This document shows, piece after piece, positions 11,536 through 23,168 of a stretch of DNA of 64,000 bases (the first letter of the stretch is position 1; each line of letters begins with the position of its first letter). The notes beneath the pieces were generated by a model. That model searched no databases, was not told the origin of the DNA, and was given only the letters and a program-made list of their open reading frames with translations. Source of the stretch: Symsagittifera roscoffensis (Eukaryota > Xenacoelomorpha > Acoela > Convolutidae). The DNA lies in NCBI RefSeq assembly GCF_963678635.1, contig NC_087065.1, positions 77,819,396 through 77,883,395 of the forward strand. The letters run 5' to 3'. The position numbers and the translations under genes are program-made.

Positions 11536-14500
11536 ATGGGTAGTAGTGGTACAGGAGCTTACGAGAACCTTCTCCAAATCGGCTTGCAAGAGTCGGTAGC
11601 ACAGCAACTGGACCAGCTGATAACGGACGGGTACTTCCCTCCTGAAGGATACCCTCCTGATGTCGCTGGAAACTTCCGAGGAATCGACGAGCCGACGTTG
11701 AATGAAATTCTGAACAACTATAAACAGAGTGATTTTACGAACGTCTCGGACTTCGGAGATCTTCTGCTTCAAGTGGCGAAAGGAGTGTTTGAGAAAGGCG
11801 GGTCAACGAACGGTGCTCAACCCATGGTACAGCAACCTCCAGAGTATATGAAGCAAGAACAGATGGATAATCAAAACTACCCCGGACCCGCGGCGCTAGA
11901 GCATGGGTACCAAGGAAAACCTTCGGGAGGACCGAGAAGCTCTGGTCCTACCAGCGAACGAATGCAGAAAATACTTGACAGAACAGGTTACAAATATGAA
12001 GCCACGGCGGGCCAGAGATCCTATGGACCCGGACCTGGGTTCGAGGACTTCAAGCCACCCAAAAATTGCCAGTGTTACTATGGAAAGATTCCGTACGAGC
12101 TGAATGTTGAAGACCTGGTTGAGATGTTCGAGAAGGCAGGCACCATCTTCCACATGCGACTGATGATGAATCCAGAAACCGGAAAGAACCAGACGTATGG
12201 ATTTGTGACGTTTACGGAGCCGCAAGCTGCGAAAGCATGCGTGGAAATGTACGACGGATATGATGTCTTAATACCACGTGAGTGATAAGTAGTATATAAA
12301 TATATAGATCTGTAAAACTTCAATAATTAGATCTGTAAATCTTTAGATCCAAGTGCTAAGTTACAATCCAAGAAATCAATACTCTGTTAACCAAGTATTT
12401 TGAAGCTACCCGTTTCTGATTTTCATCAGAGGCGAGCCACTTTCCGACGCCATCATTTGAATGAGGTTATGAGAATGAATGGGTAACAAGTGCTGTTCAC
12501 TGAGAAGGAATCATAAGAGATTTTTTTGTTCAAGTTAAGTTCTGTATCTTTAGTGACGAACCGTAGACGCCAGATGGTGGTGAAGATTTCGGAACCCAAC
12601 CGACGTCTCTTTGTCGGTCCAGTGCCGAAATCGAAAACTAAGGATGACATAATGGAGGCCTTCTCGCAAATTGTTGCTGGCATAGAAGATGTGATCATCC
12701 ACGAGCCGGCTGAGCCAGGAAATGCAGCCAAGAACAAGGGCTTCTGCTTCCTTGACTTCGTTGATCATAAATCTGCATGCACTGTTAGTATTCATTTTAC
12801 TTGAATAATCACCTTGAGTATATGTTTCAATAATGTTATCCTAGCCGTAATGTTCTTTAGGTTACCTATAGTCTCATTCAAAAAGTTATTTAATCAGAAT
12901 ATTTTGTAAAATAAGCAGCAAAATTTTTTCTCCACTTATTCCACTAAATTGTATGGGTCGTGTTGCCCCGACATTGCAAGTCCAATGCGTAACTGACAGT
13001 ACTGAACCTGCAGGTTTCAATGCTAGCAGCTCTAGAATGTATCATAATTGACTTCTCATTATGATAGTTTCATTCAAAATAGAAAATTAACGTTTGTGCG
13101 GGGGGGGGGGGGTTTGAATTGAAAGCAAAGCGTTTTTTCCTGAAATTCAAAATGTTCTTTGCTTAAGGCCAAAAAACACCTGGACCGCGGTGACATTCCG
13201 ATCCAGTCTTGGCGTGGCTTCACTGGCTACGGCACTGAGTGGGCAGATCCCCTGGACGAGCCAGACGAGGAGACCATGTCCAAAGTCACAAATCTCTACA
13301 TTACGAAGCTGTCGGAAAACGTCACCGAGGAACAGCTCAATGAAGTGTTCAGTCAGTACGGCACACTTGACAAGAAAATCAAAAAGGTAGCTAAATGATC
13401 GTATCAATTGAAGTTTAGTTGGTAATGCTTACTGAGCTTTAAAGAAAGGCAGTCCTTTATCATTACGATGCTCTTCTGTACGCCCTTCGCCCGCACCTGA
13501 CGTGAATATCTATTTAACGGTGAAACTATTGAGTTTAAAAGGTTGTACATGCGGACTAAATTGTTTACATGTATATATGTTTCTTTTTTTATGTTATCTT
13601 GAAAATTTGTATGGGGTAAAATTGATGACAATGTCAAATTGATGCCTTTATCTGGTTGGGGGAAACGGCGGAGATCCCAAACTTATGACAATAAAACAAA
13701 AGAGACAATAGAACAAGAAAATGGAGTTAGGAAAGCACTAGAAGAACTAATTAAACTTATTTTTACATTTGCGAGAGCAAGTCTCTTGTAAACGGGGACT
13801 TAAATTTTTTTTCCCGTAAACAACTTTTCCTACAAGAAATTGCACTTTTTGTAATATTGAACATTAAAAACTTCCAGGTTCCTTCACGCTTGGCCAGCAG
13901 GTAACGCGATCATTTTTACACTGCAAGGACTGCGGTTCGAGTCACGGCAGGAACTTGTTTGTTTTCAGTTTTTATGGAATTGAAATTTTTCCGGTAAAAA
14001 TTCAATTGTCAGACTTTCGCTTGTCTGCTTAAGTTTTGTCGGCTTAGAAGCCACATCTCGGATTTTTATTTTGCTGTAAGTATCATAGTGGTTGCAAGTG
14101 GTTGTAATTGTAATTTACAGGGAAATTGAAACTTCTCAATTCTTTTTTATGAAATCCTTTTTTTCCGGCTCAACTGGTTTCTCCTCTTAAAATGTCGGCT
14201 TTTTTCCGATTCGAAAGTTTTGTTCCGTTGATAATTAAAATTTTAATTGTGTAGTTTGGCATGTTTTCCTACAATTCTTGTTTGATAACAATGGCTCTTT
14301 TCCAGTTCCCCCTTTCAAAATACCGAGTATTATGTTTGTTTTACGTGTTATTGCGGCTAAATGCGTGATGGTACGCTTTAAAGTATGAAGAACAAATCTG
14401 TTCAGAATTGTCGATTTGTTCACCACGCAAAATTTCATTGCTTTATGACTACGTTAAATAGACTTTTCAAAATTGAAATTCAAAGGGGGGAACTGGAAAA

Positions 14501-16194
14501 GAGCCAAAACAATTAATATCAAAATGTATGGAATTGGGTTTTAATGTAATTTTATTTTTTTTGATGCTTTGGAAAATTTGTTCTTTTCGCAAAAATTGGT
14601 GATTTTTTCTCAAACGATTCCACCGATTTTCAAACAATGGGTATTCTTGGAAATAAAGACTACTCCCCTGTGTGTCTGAATAAAGCCTTGATTTCTTTTT
14701 ACTTTACTCCACTGTCTACAGCCTTCGAAGAAGTTTGTGGGGGATTATTTTACCCCTTTTGTGGATTTTTTTTCAGCAACTCCCTACCATATCTGAGTTT
14801 TTGGCTTCAAAAAATATAACAGGTTTATTGAATCTTCTGCGTAAGCGGCAACTCCCAAAAATTATTTTTTGCAAAAATACTATGATTCTTGGAAAAAGCA
14901 AATTTTTGATTTGTTGACCGTTTTCTAGAACATTTTCGACTTTTCGCAAACTACCCTGCCAATCCTTGGTTGTGCTCAATCGAAAAACATGGTTTTCTTG
15001 AAGCTTCTCTGCTTGAGCGGCCACGAACTACTTTGTACAGAAAAAGTTAAGGATTTGTATAGTTTCGTTTTTGAGTTTTTCCTGCAGAAGCGGCGACTCA
15101 TGATTTTTTTTTCATCTTTTTCTATTTAAGTTTTTGTTGTTTCGCAAGTGGAGCGAAGTTCCACTTCGCATCTGTGTAAAAAGTGTGACTGTAAAAGCGT
15201 TGGTATTTTTCTAATGCATGGGGAGAAACAAGAGCTTCTTTTGCAGTCGAAATGACGGATGCTGAAGCTTATAACTGAATTTTGATTTCAGATCCAAAAC
15301 TACGCCTTCGTTCACTTCGCAGACAGAGATGCCTGCATGCGAGCACTGGAAGAACAAAATGGGAAGCAAGTGGGTGACTCATTTATGAAGATAGCTCTGG
15401 CAAAGCCGGTGGATCCCAACAAGAAGAACCAGATGGGAGGACCCGGGGGCAGAGGGGACAGACGGGGCGGCATGGGTCGGGGAGGGTTTGGCGGTCCAAG
15501 AGGGAGAGGAGGAGCACCACCCGGTGGATTTGGAAGAGGAGGATCAGGTGCTGCAGCTTATTTTCTTTTCTTTGCTAATACTTCAATTACCCTTGGCTCA
15601 TGATGATGAAAGCTTTTTGATTTTGTTTCCTTCGTGAGTCAAGAGATGTTTTGATATGTAAACGATAGCTTCACTGGAAAAATCAGCCATGTTAAATTCA
15701 ATCCAACAAATAGCAGAATTAATTATGTATTCTACTTTTTTTTTCGATTTTAGTATTCGTATCTAAAAGTTAGCACATAAGAAGATGTTCGGTTGGGTTG
15801 ATTCATGTAGTTCCATTGTCTTTATTTTATGTCTGTTCATTTCGCAGGATACGGAGGCGAGTATGGCTACGCTGCAGATAGCTACGGATACGATCAATAC
15901 GGCTACGGGCCACCCAGTTACGGATACGGATATGATCAGAGCAGAGGATACGGAGGGGGCTATGGGAGCGCCGACCCCTACTCATACGGGTTCGGAGGGG
16001 GCTATGGAGGAGCAGGCGCTTACGGTGCTCCCTCGGGTTACGGAGCTCCTCCCCCTAGTAGAGGAGGTGGCTATGGAAGTCCCCGGGGAGGAGGTGGCGG
16101 TGGATTCGGAGGCCGAGGAGGGTTCCAAGGTGACAAGCGGTCCTTCGGAGGCCGAGGAGGACCTCCCCCCAAAAGAGGTCGTGGGGGATTTTAA
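11536..16194 (+). CDS. SYNCRIP: hnRNP Q/R (SYNCRIP-like) RNA-binding protein, five exons
   Basis: Exons are 11536-12277, 12554-12783, 13168-13386, 15292-15547 and 15848-16194. All have GT-AG borders and matching phases, giving 597 aa. Residues 1-90 match the acidic N-terminal domain specific to hnRNP Q/R. Three RRMs follow: about 176-250, 265-345 (RNP2 LFVGPVP, RNP1-like KGFCFLDF) and 365-440 (RNP2 LYITKL, RNP1-like NYAFVHF). The sequence TEWADPLDEPD between RRM2 and RRM3 is a hallmark of this subfamily. The tail from about 440 is rich in RGG/GGRG and then GYG repeats, ending PPPKRGRGGF. Family members act in splicing, mRNA stability, localisation and translation. The C-terminus is longer and more GYG-rich than usual. 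TTTATTCTAG nine bases before the ATG suggests an intron in the 5' UTR. Confidence 0.93.
13387..15291 (+). other. SYNCRIP intron 3 (1.9 kb) with repeats
   Basis: This is the longest intron of the gene. It contains a complete hAT-type MITE (14293-14505). It also has several short recurring phrases of the form CTGC-n-AAGCGGC (near 14838, 15010, 15083) that also occur in the 20-22 kb duplication and near 25090. A hairpin-like motif GCGAAGTTCCACTTCGC at 15154 belongs to a second dispersed set. No coding signal is seen. Confidence 0.5.
14293..14505. mobile_element. hAT-type MITE, second intact copy
   Basis: The left end GGCTCTTTTCCAGTTCCCCC (14293) is the inverted complement of the right end, GGGGGGAACTGGAAAAGAGCC (to 14505). 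The flanks ATAACAAT (14285-14292) and AAAACAAT (14506-14513) form an 8-bp target duplication with one mismatch. Terminal sequence, length (213 bp) and duplication size match the element at 975-1191, so this is the same family inserted in a SYNCRIP intron. Confidence 0.8.
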
Positions 16195-17136
16195 ATCAGC
16201 AGCAGAGATTTGGAAAACACTGATGAGCAATTTAATTGAAGATGCGATCCCATTTGCAAGTGAATTCTTTGTTCGTGAATACTTATGTATTAATCTCTTC
16301 TACATTGTTGTTACATTGTCCCATATTTAATTATGTGTTTTATTACTGTGGTATGAAAGCAATCCCCTCGCTCGACTTGGGAGAAATAGATAGAATATTG
16401 ATTGCATCAAATGGGCTACAAGCTAAACTCAACCTGTTTCGTATACTATTTACTATAAATTCTTAGTTCCGTTTTATTCCTATCAAGAAGTTGCAATGTA
16501 CCAAATTTGCGTCACTTGTTGATCAATTCAATTTGAACTGAACAAAAGCTTTCTTTTTTTATCTTCTGAAAAATCAGCAAACATCTCAAAGAATGAAAGA
16601 AGCAATCCTTAATGAAACTAGAAATGAATGAGTCGAGGATTCTTGATTACTTGCATAATTATGCGCTTCTGACCAATGCTTTCCGAATTATTTAATTATC
16701 TGTAGTCGGAATGTAATGGGACTTTATTTGGTAAAACAATGTGAAAAGATTTGCCTCTAACTGGATTACTGGTAGTTAGCGACTGATCGCTCAAAATTTA
16801 ATAAAGGAATTATCCGAAATTAAGATATATTATTGTAAGAAAAAATTTATAGCGCAATTAGGGATTGGTCAGGCAACTAAATAATTAACGATCATTATCT
16901 TGAGCACTAACTTGATAAGATTCGGAGGCTTTGTTGGATATAAAATTCATATTCATTTTTATTTTGCGCAGCTCTTTTAGTCACACAAATAATATCCGCC
17001 GATTGTTTCAAATCAGAATTTACTGAACAGCTCCAAGTTCTTTTTAGATCTTGTGTACCATCTTTGATCAACACAACAACAAAACTCAACCATCTAATTT
17101 TTTACACCAAGAAAAGTACGACTAAAACCAATCAAG
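16195..17136. other. SYNCRIP 3' flank and PCNA upstream region
   Basis: The first part is 3' UTR of the hnRNP gene; an AATAAA lies at 16800-16805. The remaining ~330 bases before the PCNA start must include its promoter. I see no TATA box or E2F-type site that I would defend. Confidence 0.45.
16800..16805 (+). terminator. Candidate SYNCRIP polyadenylation signal
   Basis: An AATAAA hexamer about 600 bases after the stop codon and before the PCNA gene. Hexamers are common in AT-rich DNA, so use is not shown. Confidence 0.35.
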
Positions 17137-18152
<1,016 letters not shown>

Positions 18153-18331
18153 AGTGAACACTTGTTCCTATCTCCTGATTGCAATAAGTCTCACAATGCG
18201 TGCACTAATGTTGCCCGCTCAGTCGACTACTTACCCTTTTTTAAACCTGGGACAACTCAGGAACTTGCTTTTTGTGTGTTTGATTGAATTGATGTGATGC
18301 AACTGGTTTGAATACTGATAAAAAACTGAAA

Positions 18332-18337
18332 AATAAA
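18332..18337 (+). terminator. Candidate PCNA polyadenylation signal
   Basis: An AATAAA hexamer about 180 bases after the PCNA stop codon, a normal spacing for a short 3' UTR. Confidence 0.5.
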
Positions 18338-19920
18338 TGAGCTAATAAGTGTTGTTGGTTTTGAGTTGAGAAGTTTTCTTTAATTTGGTTGACTTGCTGT
18401 TATTTATTTAATTGAAGTTAGTTTTTTATGTAAGTTCCTTAAACCGCGTGTGACTTTCAGAGAGCCATCAGTTGACAATTATTTGTAGAAATCGAAATCT
18501 TGTTTTTCGAAATTTGTGTCAAATATGGTGGTTTGCTCTACTCTACCTTAATTAGTTGAATCAATTTCGATCTAGTTTCGATGTTTGTAACTATTTCAAT
18601 CGTGCAATTAAAATTGAATTGATTCAAGCTCGTTAATTTAATGCAACTTTACTCCGACTGTTGTTATTTGTATGTAAACGAGACTGAAACATCCAGTCTA
18701 TCTCTTTCTGTCATTAATTCACATCGTTGAAAATAATCTTTTCTCTGGAGAAATGTGAAAAATAAGGAGAAAGGAGATATTTTTGTTGGTTGATTGATTG
18801 TAAAGTACTCACCCAAGAAACTCATGTTGGTTTTCGTGAAGTCTCGAGGAAGGTTTCAATTAGCTTACTAAATAATAGAGTGAGAGTTTGTGATCAATAT
18901 GGGCGTCTGAAATCAACATTTCATGACTTTGCTGCATAGCATCGGCAATTCAAAGCTATGTCATTAATAAACTCGCTATATAATTACTTTTTTGAAATTA
19001 TTGCAAGATAGTAAAAAATCGGGCTTGAACATTGGTTCGCTTTCTTTTCCATTTTTTGTATTATCGTTTCTTATTTCAATTTTTACTTGTTTTTTATTCA
19101 AATTTAACAGAATATGTTTTTTAAAAAAAAACAGCGAACAAGAGTAGCGGTTTGTTGTGGAAGTGGCGCTGAGTGTTGTCAGGAGAAGTAAAAATGGATT
19201 CAAATGATCCGTTCAGCTAAATAACAATTGCTGAATGACGGAGAAGTGCCAGATTGAATCAATCGAAATCTCGACTCGCCAGTTAAAGATTATTAAAATC
19301 AGTCTAAGAAACAAAAATGTTCGGCGAGTTTTGCTCTCCAATTCTTCGAGCAGTTGTTTTTGGAATCCGACTCACAATTGAATTGCAAGGTTTTTTATCT
19401 GATATAAGATAAAATTGAATCTGAAGAGTTTCCTTAAGGTAGCGATTAATTTTTCCGTAATTGAGTATAAACTGAAATTTCTCGGTACAGAAAACTAAAG
19501 TTCCGACCATTTCACGAAGTTCCGACCATTTCCGACCAACTATAGCTAGCGTAGGGTGTTTTTTTACCGATTTTGACAAGCTCGATTTTACCGATTTTGT
19601 CATATTCATGTTTTTCGCTAACAAAAGCTGCTAACGAGAAATTTCGAAAAAACGTTTTAGTTTTTCAATGTTACTTATTATTTGATATGTGACCTTGAAT
19701 CAGAGTGTTTGGAACTTTCTGTTTTACTTGAACATCAACCGGCTATCTTTGTTCTTAAGATGTATTTTCTTTCAGAATTCGCGTCTTGACTAACAGCGCT
19801 TAAAAGTTTTACCACACGATTCCATCAGAGCATTTTACGAGGTTCCTAAATCGTGGGAAGTACTTGTTACGCTTGCGAGTAGCAAGGGTTATCAAATCGG
19901 AATGTAGACTTTTTTTCGTA

Positions 19921-21560
19921 GACTTTGTATTTTAGAGCGTATTTTTCTAAATTTGATCAGTTTAACCGATACAACCCTCGCATATCTGAGATTTAGGGTA
20001 CAATATATGGCCCTCGGAAAAGTACTGGGTTTTGGTTTCAATCAAAATTACATGTTGGGTGAATCTTTTCTGCAAAAGCGGCAACGCCCAAGTTTTTTAA
20101 AGAAAAGTCTATGGTTCTCGGATATGTCAATTTTCGGATGTCAACTTTTTCAAAATTTTTTACCCTTCTTCATTTTATTAGAGAATTCTCATAAGCTTTC
20201 GCTCAAAGTCCAATTTTTGAAATTACGCGTTGTCCCGCATCAGTTTAACAAATTCAAGAAATGCCAATAGTTGGGTCCTAGGTGTCCTTCATCGATCGAC
20301 ATGCATAAATTTGGTTCACCAAATTTTCACATTTTTTCTTCTTTTTGCTATGGTTTTTTCATGATTGTGCTGTATCGCAAGTGCCTTATTTTGTAACCAT
20401 AAATTAGGTAAGACCTATGGCGGGAAGAGTACGGAAATTGCGAGATCACGTTGCGGCTGTTGCTGTGCGCCTTATTTCTTTTTTTGTGGTAAACAACAGA
20501 AATATCTGTTCTCTGACTTTTCTTTCTTCTATGTTTTTTTTCTATCTCTTTTTACAAAGCCAACTTACTTCAGAGTTTATACTGATGATATCAAATTGAC
20601 GAAAGGGCTTCAAATTTTCCTAGTTACATTGATTGTTTTCGTTCCAGTTTTGTTATCATGCTGAATTTTTTTCTGAATTTGCTTTCGCCCATAAGTAACA
20701 TCAAGCAACAAGTGAGGGTAGTTTCTTTTAATATGGAATAATTCAAATAATTATATGGAACAATAAACGGGTCTCAATTCATATTGTAATGAATATCTGA
20801 ATGCGAATTGATTTAACAGCGACGAAAAGTTACAATTATGCGATTTGCATTATAGGTTAAAAGAGGAAGAGAGCGCGCATTAATTAGTCCATTACTTGGA
20901 CTATTTGACAATTCCAGCCCCCATAATTTCACGAAAAATGTCGATTGAATTATATTTTGATGTTGTACTTCTCACGTCATTTTTTTGACTAATTCGATTA
21001 CCGAAATTGTTGTTAATTGAACAACCATTCGAACATTTTTGTTACTTTTTTTTGAGTCGGAACAAGACAGCTTTTTATTTTTATTTTATTACATTTAGTT
21101 TTTTCTTGTTATTTCTGATCCATAGACTGCTGTATGAATTGAGGCATGTTAGCTGGCAATTTTTTTTTTCAATCAAATTGACTGGTACTGCTAATGCTTT
21201 TCAATTGGCGTGCGTCACTTCAGAAATTTTGTAGACTCAATGATTTACTCGTTCAGTTTTTCCCAGTAGCGTTATCGGTCATATTTTTGCTTGTGTACGC
21301 GAATTTCATCTTTGCCTCTTTTTTATATCTAAATTATAAATAAAACTATTACTAAAATTATACTAATTATTGATATTAATGCTGTTTTTTGTTTTCTGGC
21401 AAGTGTTTGCAAAGCAGCGCTTCGCCTCTGTGTCAAATATGAAATACTAAATTATATAATTTTTATTTTATCATAGGGATAAGATTGTCTGAACTCAATT
21501 GATATTTCACATGTAAGTTAATGCAAATTTTTTCCCATCTTCGAACCCTCGTAACTTAAT
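19921..21560. repeat. Segmental duplication, copy A
   Basis: The copy runs from about TTTTAGAGCG (near 19931) to GTAACTTAAT (21560). It is closely similar to copy B throughout, with scattered substitutions. Copy A lacks about 70 bp present in copy B (the stretch after ATTTAGGGTACAAT, near 21732-21800). It also lacks the 692-bp insertion. The copies are direct and separated by about 90 bp, which suggests unequal exchange or a tandem transposon pair. Confidence 0.75.
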
Positions 21561-22968
21561 GGAGATAAAGAGTAGTGGTTAAGCTCCCCGACATCAGCAG
21601 CCATTCACAAATTTTTTACACAAAGATTATCCTCCTCGGAAACATTTTTTTTTGTATTTTAGAGCGTTTTTTCTAAGTTTGATCAGTTTAACCGATACAA
21701 CCCTCGCATATCTGAGATTTAGGGTACAATCTAAAGAATCGGTTGTGGCATGCTCCTTTGCATACGGGACTACGCCCAATTTTGGTTGGCACAAAAATTT
21801 ATGGCCCTCGGAAAAGTACTGGGGTTTGGTTTCAATCAAAATTACATGTTGGGTGAATCTTTTCTGCAAAAGCGGCAACGCGCAAGTTTTTTTAAAGAAA
21901 AGTCAATGATTCTCGGATATGTCAATTTTCTGATGTCAACTTTTTCAAAAGTTTTTACCCTTCTCCTTCATTTTATTAGAGAATTCTCTTAAGCTTTTGC
22001 TCAAAGTCCAATTTTTGAAATTACGCGTTGTCCCGCATCAGTATAACAAATTCAAGAAATGCCAATAGTTGGGTCCTAAATGTCCTTCATCGATCGACAT
22101 GCATAATTTTTGGTTCACCAAATTTTCACATTTTTTCATTTTGTTTTACTATAATTTTTTCATGATTGTGCTGTATCGCAAGTGCCTTATTTTGTAACCA
22201 TAAATTAGGTAAGACCTATGGCGGGAAGAGTACGGACATTGCGAGATCACGTTGCGGCTGTTGCTGTGCGCCTTATTTCTTTTTTTTTGTGGTAAACAAC
22301 AGAAATATCTGTTCTCTGACTTTTCTTTCTTCTATGTTTTTTGCTTTTTTCTATCTCTTTTTACAAAGCCAACCTACTTCAGAGTTTATACTGATGATAT
22401 CAAATTGACGAAAGGGCTTCAAATTTTCCTAGTTACATTGATTGTTTTCGTTCCAATTTTGTTATCATGCTGAATTTTTTTCTGAATTTGCTTTCGACCA
22501 TAAGTAACATCAAGCAACAAGTGAGGGTAGTTTCTTTTAATATGGAATAATTCAAATAATTATATGGAACAATAAACGGGTCTCAATTCATATTGTAATG
22601 AATATTTGAATGCGAATTGATTGAACAGCGACGAAAAGTTACAATTATGCGATGTGCATTATAGGTTAAAAGAGGAAGAGAGCGCGCATTAATTAGTCCA
22701 TTACTTGGACTATTTGACAATTCCAGCCCCCATAATTTCACGAAAAATGTTGTCGATTGAATTATATTTTGATGTTGTACTTCTGACGTCATTTTTTTTA
22801 CTAATTCGATTACCGAAATTGTTGTTAATTGAACAACCATTCGAACATTTACTTTTTTTTCTACTTTTTTTCGAGTCGGAACAAGACAGCTTTTTGACTA
22901 GTGAACCCCTAAAACCCCCCGATCTGTGCAAAACTGTTTCTCCGCGCTCCAAGGCCACGAACCAACCG

Positions 22969-23004
22969 TGAGACTCCAAATCTCGAGGTCGCAGGTTCAA
23001 GTCG
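22969..23004 (+). other. tRNA-like fragment: anticodon arm and B box
   Basis: TGAGA-CTCCAAA-TCTCG forms a five-pair anticodon arm (one G-U pair) with loop CTCCAAA, which would read anticodon CCA (Trp). It is followed after a tRNA-length variable region by GGTTCAAGTCG, one mismatch from the Pol III B box. The upstream D-arm/A-box region is not convincing and the T-stem does not close. It is therefore not a working tRNA gene, but it may be the head of a tRNA-derived SINE. Confidence 0.35.
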
Positions 23005-23168
23005 AATATGTACCGAAGTTATAGTAATGATTGTTATTATTACACAAGCAATTCTTGTGTTAAGATGGAAAAAAAAGATAGGCCTTACTATAACACAAGC
23101 ATTGCTTGTGTAATAATAACAATAATTGCTATAACTTTGGTACATATACGACTTCGAAATTTGGAGTC
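22972..23168. repeat. Long palindrome (hairpin) inside the insertion
   Basis: The left arm is 22972-23062 and the right arm about 23090-23168, with a loop of about 28 bases. The arms share TATGTACC/GGTACATA, TTGTTATTATTACACAAGCA and its complement, and GACTCCAAA/TTTGGAGTC with few mismatches. The left arm carries about 13 extra bases around the B-box-like sequence. RNA from either strand would form a long near-perfect stem. Confidence 0.8.

Noticed and set aside
20365-22473. Duplicated frames beginning MCCIASALF as a pair of genes
   Set aside because: They lie in a non-coding duplicated segment, have no domain, and degenerate into Phe-rich runs from poly-T DNA.
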